Shown: positions 23,901 to 32,347, counted from the first letter of the stretch. The stretch is 64,000 bases of DNA from Candidatus Blastococcus massiliensis AP3 (GCF_000582785.1 NZ_HG931174.1:198924-262923), one strand, 5' to 3'. Program-made: numbers and translations. Notes: a model not told the origin generated them from the letters alone.

Positions 23901-24703
23901 ACTCGGTGGCCAACCCCCAGGCGCTGGTGCTCTGGGAGGCGCAGTTCGGCGACTTCATCAACGGCGCCCAGATGATCATCGACGAGTTCCTCAGCTCCGG
24001 CGAGGCCAAGTGGGGTCAGCGCTCCGGCGTCGTCCTGCTGCTGCCGCACGGGCTCGAGGGCCAGGGCCCGGACCACTCCAGCGGCCGGATCGAGCGGTTC
24101 CTGCAGCTGTGCGCCGAGAACAACATGACCATCGCCAACTGCACCACGCCGGCGAACTACTTCCACCTGCTGCGCCGCCAGGCGCTGTCGGACGTGCACC
24201 GGCCCCTGGTCGTGTTCACGCCGAAGTCGCTGCTGCGGGCCAAGGTGGCGGTCAGCGCGGTCGAGGACTTCACCGAGCAGACCTTCCGTCCGGTGCTGCC
24301 CGACCCGGGTGTGGGCGGCAAGGAGCTGGACGGTTCGGCGGTCCGCCGGGTGCTGCTGTGCAGCGGCAAGGTCGGCTACGACCTGATGGCCCAGCGGGAG
24401 TCCGAGGGCATCTCCGACGTCGCCGTCGTGCGGGTCGAGCAGCTGTACCCGCTGCCCGTGGACCAGATCCGCGAGGCGCTGGAGCTCTACCCGAACGCCA
24501 CCGACGTGGTCTGGGTGCAGGAGGAGCCGGCCAACATGGGCGCCTGGCAGTTCATGGCCGTCAACCTGCCCGAGCACCTGCCGGAGGGCCGTACGTTCCG
24601 GCGGGTCAGCCGGCGCTCGTCGGCCAGCCCGGCGGTGGGTTCGGCGAAGGTGCACGACGTCGAGCAGCGCCAGCTGGTCGCCGAGGCCTACGCGGACCGG
24701 TAA
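20921..24703 (+). CDS. kgd: Multifunctional 2-oxoglutarate dehydrogenase E1/E2 (alpha-ketoglutarate decarboxylase)
   Basis: This TCA-cycle enzyme decarboxylates 2-oxoglutarate with ThDP and passes the succinyl group on within the dehydrogenase complex. The 1260-residue fusion has four parts. They are a short E1 N-terminal helix ([17 protein letters not shown]), an Ala/Pro/Lys-rich linker (about 60-145), an E2-type acyltransferase domain lacking a lipoyl domain (catalytic region [14 protein letters not shown]), and the E1 domain ([29 protein letters not shown], ThDP motif around [14 protein letters not shown]). This is the actinobacterial Kgd/SucA-OdhA layout. The N-terminal region resembles the segment bound by GarA/OdhI in relatives. 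The GTG start has an AGAAGG site 11 bases away. Confidence 0.97.
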   Translation: MSTESSSRPSAQSPVTGFGTNEWLVEEMYQQYQSDPASVDQAWHDFFADYRPGSPLDGGVRDKDADGRAETTSQPPTAPSAEKAAPAKDAAAPAAPSAPSRVEPQSEGTVVHRAAERASKQQPAAPAPKPAAKAPASVAGGSQSPLRGAAAAVVKNMNASLTVPTATSIRAVPAKLLVDNRIVINNHLARARGGKVSFTHLIGYAVVRALDAFPNMNSAFAEVDGKPVLIEPEHVNFGLAIDLPKPDGSRSLVVASIKAAEGMDFAQFWAAYEDIIRRARNNKLTMDDFTGTTISLTNPGTIGTNHSVPRLTAGQGAIIGVGAMEYPAEFQGMSPEALTEMGISKIITLGSTYDHRIIQGAESGDFLRRVHQLLLGEDGFYDEVFRALRIPYEPVRWMPDVRVSREGQIDKEARVIEVIEAYRRNGHLMADTDPLEFKVRSHPDLDILQHGLTLWDLDRGFPVGGFAGEQVMPLRDILGVLRNSYCRTVGVEYMHITDPEEREWLQKRVEVKAEQPDREKQKHILGRLNAAEAFETFLQTKYVGQKRFSLEGGESVIPILDEVLIAGTDHGLDEVAIGMAHRGRLNVLANVLGKSYSKIFGEFEGNIDPGTVQGSGDVKYHLGAEGTFENPFKAGAEIAVTLASNPSHLETVNPVLEGITRAKQDMIDKGEGGFTVLPVLLHGDAAFAGQGVVQETLNLSQLRGYRTGGTVHVVVNNQVGFTTSPAQSRSSLYSTDVARMIGAPVFHVNGDDPEACVRVARLAVEYRQEFKKDVVIDLVCYRRRGHNEGDDPSMTQPLMYDIIDRKRSVRKLYTEALVGRGDITLADAEEALKDYRDQLERAFAETHDVKDTAKPEPVMDPRTSQESTVQTAITREVLKAVGDAHVSFPQDFTPHPKLQKMLERRAAMASEGGIDWAMGELLAFGSLLMEGVPVRLAGQDSRRGTFVQRHSVLVDRHTAAEYTPLASLTDDQAKFFVYDSLLSEYAALGFEYGYSVANPQALVLWEAQFGDFINGAQMIIDEFLSSGEAKWGQRSGVVLLLPHGLEGQGPDHSSGRIERFLQLCAENNMTIANCTTPANYFHLLRRQALSDVHRPLVVFTPKSLLRAKVAVSAVEDFTEQTFRPVLPDPGVGGKELDGSAVRRVLLCSGKVGYDLMAQRESEGISDVAVVRVEQLYPLPVDQIREALELYPNATDVVWVQEEPANMGAWQFMAVNLPEHLPEGRTFRRVSRRSSASPAVGSAKVHDVEQRQLVAEAYADR

Positions 24704-24706
24704 GCG

Positions 24707-24892
24707 ATGTACTTCACCGACCGGGGTCTGGAGGAGCTGGCCGAGCGGCGGGGCGACGAGCAGGTCACGCTGGCCTGGCTCGCCGACCAGCTGCGGGCCT
24801 TCGTCGACCTGAACCCGGACTTCGAGGTGCCCGTCGAGCGGCTGGCCACCTGGCTGGCCCGTGGCGGCACGGACGACGACGTCGAGGACTGA
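24707..24892 (+). CDS. DUF6104 small protein downstream of kgd
   Basis: A 61-residue acidic protein starting MYFTDRGLEELAERRG and ending with a DDDVED tail. It begins 3 bases after the kgd stop, so it is surely co-transcribed. I recognise it as the small DUF6104 family that often follows kgd in actinobacteria; its role is unknown. A conserved link suggests an accessory or regulatory partner of the dehydrogenase, which is inference. Confidence 0.85.
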   Translation: MYFTDRGLEELAERRGDEQVTLAWLADQLRAFVDLNPDFEVPVERLATWLARGGTDDDVED

Positions 24893-24919
24893 GCTCGCCA
24901 TCTGTCTGCCTGGTGCGGC

Positions 24920-24957
24920 GAAGTAGGGGTCTGGACGGCGTTCCGGACCCCTACTTC
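24920..24957 (+). terminator. Terminator of the kgd operon
   Basis: A perfect 12-base-pair stem (24920-24931 with 24946-24957) extends inward by four more pairs including one G-T, with a 6-base loop. It follows the DUF6104 stop by 27 bases and is not followed by a T run. Confidence 0.65.
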
Positions 24958-25024
24958 CCCGCACGTGGGCTCCCGGCCCGCGCGCCTCGTCGACCGGCCG
25001 CCGGTGGGACGGCACCCTCGGTAG

Positions 25025-25753
25025 GTGCTCGGTCACTCGCATGCGCTCTCCGGCCTCGCCGCCGGGGCTGCGACCCTCCCCTGGGCGCCCGTCCACGGCA
25101 CCGTGGCCCAGATGTCGTGGATCGCCGCGGCCGGCGGCTTCGCCATGCTGCCCGACCTCGACCACCGTGGATCGACGGTCTCCGACATGTGGGGGCCGGT
25201 GACCGACGTCCCCTCGGGGCTCGTGGGCAAGGTGACCGGCGGCCACCGCTGGGGCACCCACGACGCCGTCCTGGCGCCGCTGGCCCTCGGCGGCCTGGCG
25301 ATGCTCGCCGCCGACGCCTACTGGTCGAGCCTGCTGCTCATGGCCCTGGCCATCGGGCTGGCCCTGCACGCCCTGCACTTCGTCATCCCGGGCAACACCG
25401 AGACGACGATCGTCGGCAACATGGCCCTGTCGTGGGCCGGCGCGTGGTGGCTGCTGGGGCACAGCCCCCCACCGTCCTGGTTGCCGTGGGCCGTCGCGCT
25501 CGGCGTGCTGACGCACATCGCCGGTGACGCGATCACCACGGCCGGGGTGCCGCTACCGGTGCTGTGGGTGTTCCGGCGTACCCGGATCGCCTTCTCCCCC
25601 CTGCGGACGGGCACGGTCTTCGAGAAGGCCGTGCTGGTGCCCGCTTTCATGGTGGCGATCGCGGTCTTCCTCTACCTCAACACCGACGCGCTCGACGCGT
25701 TCGACCCCCTGGTGCAACGGCTGACCGCCCTGGGCGGCGGCACGGCCGGCTGA
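25025..25753 (+). CDS. YdjM-like membrane-bound putative metal-dependent hydrolase
   Basis: A 242-residue membrane protein with the family signature of His and Asp residues: GHSHALSG at the N-terminus, MLPDLDHRGSTVS near residue 42, and GGHRWGTHDA near residue 75. Several hydrophobic helices follow. The family (PF04307, E. coli YdjM) is annotated as an inner-membrane metal-dependent hydrolase, and the true reaction is not established. The GTG start has no strong ribosome site. It converges with the malic enzyme gene. Confidence 0.85.
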   Translation: MLGHSHALSGLAAGAATLPWAPVHGTVAQMSWIAAAGGFAMLPDLDHRGSTVSDMWGPVTDVPSGLVGKVTGGHRWGTHDAVLAPLALGGLAMLAADAYWSSLLLMALAIGLALHALHFVIPGNTETTIVGNMALSWAGAWWLLGHSPPPSWLPWAVALGVLTHIAGDAITTAGVPLPVLWVFRRTRIAFSPLRTGTVFEKAVLVPAFMVAIAVFLYLNTDALDAFDPLVQRLTALGGGTAG

Positions 25754-25769
25754 CAGGGCCGTCGGGGGC

Positions 25770-26960
25770 TCAGGCTCCGCTGCGGTGCCACTCGGCGGCG
25801 ACAGCCTCGGCGACCGCGGTGGCCACGCGACGGTCCAGCGGGCTGGGCACCACGTAGTCCGGACGCAGGTCGTCCCCCACGACGTCGGCGATGGCGCCGG
25901 CGGCGGCCACCTTCATCTCCTCGGTGATGCTGGTCGCGCCGGCGTCGATCGCCCCGCGGAAGACACCCGGGAACGCGAGCACGTTGTTGATCTGGTTGGG
26001 CAGGTCGCTGCGCCCGGTGGCCACGACGGCGGCGTAGCGGGCGGCCATCTCCGGGTCGACCTCCGGGATCGGGTTGGCCAGCGAGAAGACGATGCAGTCG
26101 TCGGCCATCGAGGCGATCGCCGCTTCGGGCACCGAGCCGCCGGACAGGCCGAGGTAGACGTCGGCACCCGCCAGCGCGTCGGCCATCGTGCCCGCGTGGC
26201 CCGACCGGTTGGTGTTGTCGACCAGCCACTGCTTGGCCGAGGTGAGGTCGCCACGTCCGGCGTGCAGGACGCCGCGGGAGTCGGCGACCGACAGCTCGCC
26301 GATGCCCGCCTCCAGCAGGATCTTGGCGCAGGCCACCCCGGCGGCGCCGGCGCCGGAGACGACCACCCGCAGGTCGCCGAGCGTGCGTCCGGTGATCCGG
26401 GCGGCGTTGCGCAGCGCAGCCAGCACGACGATCGCCGTCCCGTGCTGGTCGTCGTGCATGACCGGGATGTCCAGCCGCTCGCGGAGCCGGTCCTCGATCT
26501 CGAAGCACCGCGGAGCGCTGATGTCCTCGAGGTTGATGCCACCGAACGACGGCGCCATGGCCACGACGGTGTCCACGATCTCGTCGACGTCCGTCGTCGC
26601 CAGCACGATCGGCACCGCGTTGAGGCCGGCGAACTCGGAGAACAGGCAGGCCTTGCCCTCCATGACCGGCAGGGCGGCCGCCGGGCCGATGTCGCCGAGC
26701 CCCAGGACCGCCGTGCCGTCGGAGACGACGGCGACCACCCGCGAGGCCCAGGTGAACCGCCGGGCCAGCCAGGGCTCGGCGGCGATGGCGCTGGAGACGC
26801 GGGCGACGCCGGGCGTGTAGGTCAGTGCGAGGTCGGCGATCGACTCGATCGACCGGGTGGGCACGACCGAGAGCTTCCCGCCCTCGTGGACGCCGAACGC
26901 GGGGTCGTCGGCGAAGCGGTCGGCCCCGTCGTGGTCCTCGGAACCCGGATTGCCGCTCAT
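25770..26960 (-). CDS. NAD(P)-dependent malic enzyme
   Basis: Oxidatively decarboxylates malate to pyruvate and CO2. The 396-residue short bacterial form has the catalytic Tyr/Lys region (LALTYTPGVARVS, VMEGKACLF), the metal-binding NLEDISAPRCFEIE and MHDDQHGTAIV, and the NAD(P) Rossmann motif VVSGAGAAGVACAKIL. SLANPIPEVDPE and FPGVFRGAIDAGA are also conserved. No phosphotransacetylase domain is fused. A TACGCT box lies 9 bases before the ATG. Gene symbol varies (mae, sfcA), so none is assigned. Confidence 0.94.
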   Translation of the reverse strand: MSGNPGSEDHDGADRFADDPAFGVHEGGKLSVVPTRSIESIADLALTYTPGVARVSSAIAAEPWLARRFTWASRVVAVVSDGTAVLGLGDIGPAAALPVMEGKACLFSEFAGLNAVPIVLATTDVDEIVDTVVAMAPSFGGINLEDISAPRCFEIEDRLRERLDIPVMHDDQHGTAIVVLAALRNAARITGRTLGDLRVVVSGAGAAGVACAKILLEAGIGELSVADSRGVLHAGRGDLTSAKQWLVDNTNRSGHAGTMADALAGADVYLGLSGGSVPEAAIASMADDCIVFSLANPIPEVDPEMAARYAAVVATGRSDLPNQINNVLAFPGVFRGAIDAGATSITEEMKVAAAGAIADVVGDDLRPDYVVPSPLDRRVATAVAEAVAAEWHRSGA

Positions 26961-27001
26961 GGGTGCCAGAGCGTAACCGGGGCCCGGATGCCTTCTCTCG
27001 C

Positions 27002-27007
27002 TACGGT
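27002..27007 (+). promoter_or_regulatory. Leaderless -10 box of the epimerase gene
   Basis: TACGGT lies 6 bases upstream of GTG 27014. No -35 match was found in the short divergent gap to the malic enzyme gene. Confidence 0.45.
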
Positions 27008-27013
27008 GCCCCC

Positions 27014-27613
27014 GTGGAGATGCGCGAACTGGCCGTGCCCGACAGCTACGTCGTCGACCTCGTGCCGCACGGTGACCCCAGGGGGCGTTTCACCGAGTGG
27101 TACCGGGCGGACGTGATGTCCCAGGCAGTGGGACACCCGCTGACGCTGGCCCAGGCCAACCACAGCGTGTCCGCGCGCGGGGTGCTCCGGGGCGTGCACT
27201 TCGCCCTCGTCCCGCCCGGGCAGGCCAAGTACGTCTACTGCCCCGCCGGCCGGGTGCTCGACGTCGTCGTCGACGTGCGGGTCGGCTCGCCCACGTTCGG
27301 GGTGCACGACACCGTCGTCCTCGACAGCGACGAGCCGCGTGCCGTCTACCTCGCCGAGGGGCTGGGGCACGCCTTCCTCTCCCTCGCCGACGGCAGCTCG
27401 GTCACCTACCTGGTCTCCAGCGGGTACGACCCGACGCGCGAGTTCGGCGTCCACCCCATGGACACCGACCTGGCGCTGCCCTGGCCCGACGACGTCGAGT
27501 TCGAGCTCTCCGGCCGGGACCGGGTCGCGCCCACGCTGGCCGAGGCCCGTGACCAGGGCCTGCTGCCGACCTACGCGGAGAGCACCGCCCGGTACGCCGA
27601 GCTGCGCGGCTGA
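27014..27613 (+). CDS. dTDP-4-dehydrorhamnose 3,5-epimerase family protein
   Basis: A cupin-fold RmlC-type epimerase of 199 residues acting on dTDP-4-keto-6-deoxy sugars. The catalytic base His62 is in LRGVHFALVPPGQAKYV and Tyr132/Tyr138 are in VTYLVSSGYDPTRE. DPRGRFTEWYR near the N-terminus is the usual substrate loop. It stands alone, with no rmlA, rmlB or rmlD nearby, so it might serve another deoxysugar pathway such as EvaD- or StrM-type. GTG 27014 is picked from the leaderless promoter and the family N-terminus. Confidence 0.9.
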   Translation: MEMRELAVPDSYVVDLVPHGDPRGRFTEWYRADVMSQAVGHPLTLAQANHSVSARGVLRGVHFALVPPGQAKYVYCPAGRVLDVVVDVRVGSPTFGVHDTVVLDSDEPRAVYLAEGLGHAFLSLADGSSVTYLVSSGYDPTREFGVHPMDTDLALPWPDDVEFELSGRDRVAPTLAEARDQGLLPTYAESTARYAELRG

Positions 27614-27617
27614 CCGG

Positions 27618-27986
27618 TCAGAGCCCCGGGTCGGCGGGCAGCCGCCCCGGGCGCGGCCACAGGCGGCCCACGACCCGTCCCACGACGACCGCCGGTCCGT
27701 AGGCGCGGCTGTCGTCGGTGACGAACGGGTTGTCCCCCTGCACCCAGTGACCGCCGTCGACGGCGCGGTGCACCCGCTTCACCACGAGCAGGTCCGGCCG
27801 CACGGGGAACCTGGCCAGGACGACCTCTCCCGGGCGTACCGCGTCCGTGTCGCGGACCCGCCGGACCAGCAGGCGGTCGCCCGACGCGACCGTCGGCGAC
27901 ATCGAGGGCCCACGCACCCGGGCCACCGCCCACGGCCCGTCCAGCGGGGGTACGCCCTGTTCACCCGCCCTGTCACCAGTCCTCAC
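27618..27986 (-). CDS. sodX: Nickel-type superoxide dismutase maturation protease (S26 family)
   Basis: A small S26 signal-peptidase-like protease thought to trim the N-terminus of SodN so that the nickel hook forms. Catalytic Ser28 is in RGPSMSPTV and Lys70 in LLVVKRVHR; the GDNPF box typical of S26 enzymes is in VQGDNPFVTDDSR. There is no transmembrane helix, consistent with a cytoplasmic SodX. I chose GTG 27986 (122 residues) because the ATG at 28022 would run the gene across the sodN promoter. It is divergent from sodN, its presumed substrate. Confidence 0.88.
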   Translation of the reverse strand: MRTGDRAGEQGVPPLDGPWAVARVRGPSMSPTVASGDRLLVRRVRDTDAVRPGEVVLARFPVRPDLLVVKRVHRAVDGGHWVQGDNPFVTDDSRAYGPAVVVGRVVGRLWPRPGRLPADPGL

Positions 27987-27998
27987 CGCGAGTAGGGT
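27970..27998 (+). promoter_or_regulatory. sodN promoter
   Basis: CTGTCA (27970-27975) and TAGGGT (27993-27998) are spaced 17 bases apart, leaving a leader of about 30 bases that contains a GGGAGGAA ribosome site before sodN. It overlaps the 5' end of sodX on the other strand. Confidence 0.55.
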
Positions 27999-28036
27999 CG
28001 CAGAGGAACCCACCCACGACATCGGGAGGAACCCCC

Positions 28037-28441
28037 ATGCGTCTCATCCGCATGTTCTCCGCCGTGGAGGCCACCGCTCACTGCGACCTCCCCTGCGGCG
28101 TCTACGACCCGGCACAGGCCCGCATCGAGGCCGAGTCCGTCAAGGCCATCCAGGAGAAGTACCAGGGCAGCGACGACGAGGTCTTCAAGATGCGCGCCGT
28201 CCTCATCAAGGAGGCGCGGGCGGACCTGGTCAAGCACCACCTGTGGGTGCTCTGGACCGACTACTTCAAGCCCCCGCACTTCGAGAAGTACCCGCAGCTG
28301 CACGAGCTGTTCAACAAGGCCACCAAGCAGGCCGGTGCCGCGGGCGGCAAGGGCAGCATGGACCCCGCCGAGGGCCAGAAGCTGCTCGACTACATCGCCG
28401 AGATCGACAAGATCTTCTGGGAGACCAAGGCCGCGGCCTGA
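28037..28441 (+). CDS. sodN: Superoxide dismutase, nickel
   Basis: Converts superoxide to oxygen and hydrogen peroxide at a nickel centre. The 134-residue precursor has a 14-residue leader (MRLIRMFSAVEATA). Then comes the nickel hook HCDLPCGVYDP, whose His15, Cys16 and Cys20 become His1, Cys2 and Cys6 after trimming. The rest is the four-helix bundle (LVKHHLWVLWTDYF). The protease gene sodX is divergent and adjacent. A strong hairpin follows. Confidence 0.97.
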   Translation: MRLIRMFSAVEATAHCDLPCGVYDPAQARIEAESVKAIQEKYQGSDDEVFKMRAVLIKEARADLVKHHLWVLWTDYFKPPHFEKYPQLHELFNKATKQAGAAGGKGSMDPAEGQKLLDYIAEIDKIFWETKAAA

Positions 28442-28464
28442 TCCCCCGGCACCACGTAGGACCC

Positions 28465-28500
28465 GACGGCCCGGCGAGCCCCTGGACTCGCCGGGCCGTC
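28465..28500 (+). terminator. sodN terminator
   Basis: A perfect 14-base-pair GC-rich stem (28465-28478 with 28487-28500) with an 8-base loop lies 24 bases after the sodN stop. There is no T tract. Confidence 0.65.
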
Positions 28501-28586
28501 GCGTCTGCGGCGCCCGCCCCCACCGTGGTGAACAGCACGTTTCCCACTCGGCGGCTCGCGGGCACGCAGGGATGACGCCCAGCGCC

Positions 28587-28592
28587 TAGGGT
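28587..28592 (+). promoter_or_regulatory. Leaderless -10 box of the SpoIIE-type phosphatase
   Basis: TAGGGT lies 7 bases upstream of ATG 28600. The region between the sodN terminator and this box holds nothing else recognisable. Confidence 0.5.
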
Positions 28593-28599
28593 CGTCCGG

Positions 28600-29850
28600 A
28601 TGCCGACGTCAGGAGATCATGTGCTCGACGTCGGCCTGCTGCTCCACAAGGTCGAGGCCGCCCCGCCGATCGACGCCGTCCAGGCGGTGGCCGCCACCCT
28701 CGGCGAGATGATCGACGCTCGCGCGGCCAGCCTGCTGATCACCGACTTCACCGGACGCGCCGTCGTCCGGCTCACCTCCGAGGACCGCGTCGACGGAGCA
28801 CGCAGCCACGGCATCGAGCAGGCCGAGACCGTGCCGCTGCCGGGAACCCTGTACGAGCGGGTGCTCCGCACCCAGACCGCGGCCGTCGAGCGGCTGGACG
28901 ACGGCGGGGCCCGGATGACCGTCCCGGTCACCGACCGCGGTGATGCCATCGGCCTGCTCGAGCTTGACCTGCCCCGGTACCCGACGGCGGACGAGGTGGC
29001 CGACGTCGTGAGCGCCGCGCACGCCCTCGCCTACGTGGTCATCTCCGCGCGCCGGCACACGGACGTCTTCGAGTGGGGGCAGCGCTCCACGCCGTTCGCC
29101 CTCGCCGCTGAGATCCAGCGCCGCCTGCTGCCTGCCTCGTACACCTGCGAGGCGGGCCAGTTCACCCTCGCCGGGTGGCTGGAGCCGGCCAGCCAGGTCG
29201 GTGGTGACACCTTCGACTACACCCTCGACCGGGGCACCCTGCACGTCTCGATCACCGACGCCGTGGGCCACCAGGTGGCCGCGGCGCTGGTCGCGACCCT
29301 CCTGGTCGGCGCGCTGCGCAACGCGCGCCGGAGGGGCATGGACCTCGCCGAGCAGGCGCGGTACGCCAACGACGCCCTGGCCGAGCACGCCGCACCGGGT
29401 CAGTTCGTCACCGGCCAGCTCATGCGGGTCGACCTGGCCAGCGGCACGGCGGTCGTCGTCAACGCCGGGCAGACCCTCCCCCTGCGGCTCCGGCACGGTC
29501 GTGTCGAGGAGGTGCCGCTGCAGGTCGAGGCGCCCTTCGGAGTGGTGCCGGGCAAGGAGTTCGTCGTCCAGGAGTTCCCGCTCGAGCCGGGCGACCGGAT
29601 CGTGTTCCTCACCGACGGCATGCTCGAGCGCAACGCCGCCTCGCTCGACGTCGCCGCCGCCCTCGCCGCCAGCGCCGACCTGCACCCCCGGGAGGTGGTC
29701 CACGAGCTCGGCGGCGCCGTCCTGCACGCCACCGGGGGCGACCTCCGCGACGACGCGACGATGGTCTGCCTGGACTGGTACGGCGGGCCCGCGCGCGGCC
29801 GGACGACCGAGCAGGGCGCCGACCCCGAGCTCGCCTCGGCACCCGCCTGA
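28600..29850 (+). CDS. GAF-like sensor with SpoIIE/PP2C serine phosphatase domain
   Basis: A 416-residue RsbU-type protein phosphatase, probably acting on an anti-sigma-factor antagonist in a stress-response partner-switching pathway. Residues 20-145 look like a GAF sensor domain. From about 170 the PP2C core shows EIQRRLLP, the metal-binding VGGDTFDY and DAVGHQVAAAL, FLTDGMLE, and the final DDATMVCL. All metal Asp residues are present, so it should be active. No RsbV or RsbW partner lies in the window. Confidence 0.92.
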   Translation: MPTSGDHVLDVGLLLHKVEAAPPIDAVQAVAATLGEMIDARAASLLITDFTGRAVVRLTSEDRVDGARSHGIEQAETVPLPGTLYERVLRTQTAAVERLDDGGARMTVPVTDRGDAIGLLELDLPRYPTADEVADVVSAAHALAYVVISARRHTDVFEWGQRSTPFALAAEIQRRLLPASYTCEAGQFTLAGWLEPASQVGGDTFDYTLDRGTLHVSITDAVGHQVAAALVATLLVGALRNARRRGMDLAEQARYANDALAEHAAPGQFVTGQLMRVDLASGTAVVVNAGQTLPLRLRHGRVEEVPLQVEAPFGVVPGKEFVVQEFPLEPGDRIVFLTDGMLERNAASLDVAAALAASADLHPREVVHELGGAVLHATGGDLRDDATMVCLDWYGGPARGRTTEQGADPELASAPA

Positions 29851-29900
29851 CGCCGCTCGCGCCGACCGGCTCAGGGGCGGGCCGGTACCGTTCAGCCACG

Positions 29901-30566
29901 ATGCGCATCGACCGGGCCGGGTGGCCGTTCCTCGCCGGACCCCTGGTCCCCGCGGCCGTCCTGGCCTGGGTCGGCCGGGTCACCGGACGCCGCGGCCTCC
30001 GCCGGGCCGGCTGGCCGTTCCTCGCCCTCTCCGCCTACATGGCGCTGTTCTTCCGGGACCCGGACCGGCGCTGCGACCGGGTGCCGCCCGGGCCCGACGA
30101 GGTCCTCTCCCCCGCCGACGGCGTGGTGATGGTCGCCGGGGAGCCGCAGGAGGGTGTCGCGCCCGAGGGTGACTGGCAGCAGGTCAGCGTCTTCCTCTCC
30201 GTCGTCGACGTGCACGTCAACCGCTCCCCCTACCGCGGCGAGGTCGTGGAGAGCTCCTACCGCCGCGGCAGCTTCCTGGCCGCCTACCGGAAGGAGTCCG
30301 CGCACCGCAACGAGCGCAGGGAGCTGTGGGTGCGCGAGGGTGACCGCACGGTCGTCTTCCGGCAGATCGTCGGCGTCCTCGCGCGACGGATCGTCACCCG
30401 CACCGGCGTCGGCCAGCGGCTGGCGACCGGGGAGCGCATGGGACTGATGAAGTTCGGCTCGCGCATGGACGTCTTCGTGCCGCCGGAGTGCACTCTCACC
30501 GTGGTCGCCGGACAGCGCGTGCGTGGCGGCGAGACCGTCATCGCCCGCTGGCCGGACGCCGGCTGA
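29901..30566 (+). CDS. psd: Phosphatidylserine decarboxylase proenzyme
   Basis: Makes phosphatidylethanolamine from phosphatidylserine. The 221-residue short-form Psd self-cleaves at Gly186-Ser187 in LMKFGSRMDVF to create the pyruvoyl group on Ser187. Other conserved parts are SPADGVVM near residue 70 and the HVNRSPYRGEV block with a catalytic His. Two short hydrophobic segments at the N-terminus each begin with the same eight residues RAGWPFLA (5-12 and 35-42), a small internal repeat. Followed 14 bases later by pssA, which supplies its substrate. Confidence 0.94.
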   Translation: MRIDRAGWPFLAGPLVPAAVLAWVGRVTGRRGLRRAGWPFLALSAYMALFFRDPDRRCDRVPPGPDEVLSPADGVVMVAGEPQEGVAPEGDWQQVSVFLSVVDVHVNRSPYRGEVVESSYRRGSFLAAYRKESAHRNERRELWVREGDRTVVFRQIVGVLARRIVTRTGVGQRLATGERMGLMKFGSRMDVFVPPECTLTVVAGQRVRGGETVIARWPDAG

Positions 30567-30580
30567 GGGCGCCGCAGCCG

Positions 30581-31381
30581 ATGCCTCCCACCCGGCGCAC
30601 GGCCACCGTCGAGTTCGTGCGCGGCTCCGTGCGCGGCACCCGCCGGCGGGCCCTGGCGACCCTGCCCAGCCTGTTCACCCTCGGCAACATGATGTGCGGC
30701 TTCGGCGCGATCCTCGTGTCGATCCGCGGCGACCACACCGTGGCGGCAGCCCTGATCGGGCTGTCGGTGCTCTTCGACATCATCGACGGCGCCGTCGCGC
30801 GGCTGGTGGGCGCGGTGACCCCGTTCGGCCTGCAGTTCGACTCCCTCGCCGACCTGATCTCCTTCGGGCTGGCACCGGCGCTGCTCGCCTTCACGCTGTT
30901 CTCCGAAGGCCGCGACGAGTGGGATCCGGTCGGGTGGGTGGTGTGCTTCCTGTGGGTGGCGTGCGCGGCCATCCGGCTGGCCCGCTTCAACGTCAGCATC
31001 GACCCGACGGCCGACAAGCGGTACTTCATCGGCATGCCGAGCCCCGGCGCCGCCGGGGTGGTGCTGGCCTCGGTCTTCGCGTTCGGCGACCAGATGCAGG
31101 GCCGCGACCGGCTGTGGGTGCTGCTCGTCATGGCGGTGCCGGCCGTCCTGATGGTCAGCAACATCCGCTACCGCTCGTTCCGCTCGCTGGTCAGCCCGCG
31201 CAGCGGCAAGCCGTACGGTCCCGCCGCCGTCGCCGTCGTGCTCGTCGTCGCGTTCGCGCTGACCCCCGTGGCCACCGGGATCGTCCTGGCCTACGGCTAC
31301 CTGTTCGCGCCGGTCCTGGTGCCGGCGCTCGCGCCACTGGCGCGCTGGGTGCCCGACCCGGTGAAGGAGGCCCTGTCATGA
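30581..31381 (+). CDS. pssA: CDP-diacylglycerol-serine O-phosphatidyltransferase
   Basis: Condenses CDP-diacylglycerol with serine to phosphatidylserine in the membrane. The 266-residue protein holds the CDP-alcohol phosphatidyltransferase motif DG-x2-AR-x8-G-x3-D-x3-D (from DGAVARLVG to FDSLAD, about residues 69-90) and some seven transmembrane segments. TLPSLFTLGNMMCGF precedes the motif, as is typical of PssA. ATG 30581 is chosen after the psd stop. The psd-pssA order matches mycobacteria. Confidence 0.95.
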   Translation: MPPTRRTATVEFVRGSVRGTRRRALATLPSLFTLGNMMCGFGAILVSIRGDHTVAAALIGLSVLFDIIDGAVARLVGAVTPFGLQFDSLADLISFGLAPALLAFTLFSEGRDEWDPVGWVVCFLWVACAAIRLARFNVSIDPTADKRYFIGMPSPGAAGVVLASVFAFGDQMQGRDRLWVLLVMAVPAVLMVSNIRYRSFRSLVSPRSGKPYGPAAVAVVLVVAFALTPVATGIVLAYGYLFAPVLVPALAPLARWVPDPVKEALS

Positions 31382-31857
31382 CGGTGCGGCCGATCCGCCC
31401 CGGCGACGTCCCGGCGGTGGTGGGTCTGGTGCGCGAGCTCGCCGACTACGAGCGCGCCCTGGACCAGGTCCGGCTCACCGAGGAGCAGCTGACCGCGTGC
31501 CTGTTCGGCGACTCGCCGGCGCTGTTCGGCCACGTCGCCGAGCACGACGGGCAGGTCGTGGGGGCGGCGCTGTGGTTCCTGAACTTCTCCACCTGGCGCG
31601 GCACCCACGGCATCTACCTCGAGGACCTCTACGTGCAGCCCGGGCACCGCGGCCGCGGGCTGGGCCGGGAGCTCCTCCGCACTCTCGCCGCGCTCTGCGT
31701 GGAGCGGGGCTACTCGCGGCTGGAGTGGTCCGTGCTGGACTGGAACACGCCGTCGATCGGCTTCTACCGGGCGGTCGGCGCCGTCCCCATGGACGACTGG
31801 ACCGTCTTCCGGCTCACCGACGACGCGCTGTCCAGCTTCGCCGCGCCCCAGCACTGA
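31378..31857 (+). CDS. GNAT acetyltransferase, SAT1/SAT2-like
   Basis: A 159-residue N-acetyltransferase whose sequence pattern resembles spermidine/diamine or thialysine acetyltransferases. It has LWFLNFSTWRGTHGIYLEDLYV, the acetyl-CoA loop HRGRGLGREL, and WNTPSIGFYRAVGA near the C-terminus. The ATG overlaps the pssA stop (ATGA), so it is co-transcribed with the phospholipid genes, which hints at an amine-containing substrate but proves nothing. Confidence 0.88.
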   Translation: MTVRPIRPGDVPAVVGLVRELADYERALDQVRLTEEQLTACLFGDSPALFGHVAEHDGQVVGAALWFLNFSTWRGTHGIYLEDLYVQPGHRGRGLGRELLRTLAALCVERGYSRLEWSVLDWNTPSIGFYRAVGAVPMDDWTVFRLTDDALSSFAAPQH

Positions 31858-31869
31858 GCGCCCGGCCGC

Positions 31870-32340
31870 TCAGCGGTCCAGGTATGCCAGCCGCGCCTCG
31901 GGCGTCATGAGCAGGTAGAGGACCCCGGCCACCAGCGCCAGGATCGGCAGCCCGATCTCGGGCCGGCCGGCCTGGAACGCCGCGACGAATCCGGACAGGC
32001 CCAGGAAGATCTGCACCGCGACCACCGGGCCCCGCGCCCACCCGGCGAGACGCCACAGCCCGGCCGCCCCGGCACCGAGCACGGCCGCGACGAGCCCCGC
32101 CAGCACGACCTCGGCGAGCGCGCGGGGAACGCTGTCGGGCTCCCCGGCGAACGTGAGCCACAGGAGCAGCAGCGCCAGGGCGACGAACCCGGCACCCTCG
32201 ACGGCGACGAGGACGGCGGCACGACGGACCGACGGCGGCGCCTCGGGGCCGGGGACCACCGGGCGGGGTGCCGGAGCGGGGGTGACCGCACCGAAGAGGC
32301 GGTCGGCCAGCCGGCGCGGCTGCGGGCTCTGCTCGCTCAC
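31870..32340 (-). CDS. Four-helix membrane protein, unknown function
   Basis: A 156-residue protein with a Pro/Arg-rich cytoplasmic N-terminus of about 45 residues, then four hydrophobic segments (from AVEGAGFVALALLLLWLTF to ILALVAGVLYLLM) and a short tail. I do not recognise the family. GTG 32340 is fixed by a TAATCT box 7 bases upstream (leaderless). Divergent from the lipid kinase gene. Confidence 0.8.
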   Translation of the reverse strand: MSEQSPQPRRLADRLFGAVTPAPAPRPVVPGPEAPPSVRRAAVLVAVEGAGFVALALLLLWLTFAGEPDSVPRALAEVVLAGLVAAVLGAGAAGLWRLAGWARGPVVAVQIFLGLSGFVAAFQAGRPEIGLPILALVAGVLYLLMTPEARLAYLDR

Positions 32341-32347
32341 GACCGCG

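Noticed and set aside
20924-25516. A 1530-codon open frame antisense to kgd
   Set aside because: It is the complement of a highly conserved gene in GC-rich DNA; its sequence is Val/Leu/Gly/Arg-rich with no recognisable domain.
27618-28022. The longer sodX start at ATG 28022
   Set aside because: It would place the gene over the sodN promoter and adds residues upstream of where the S26 domain normally begins.
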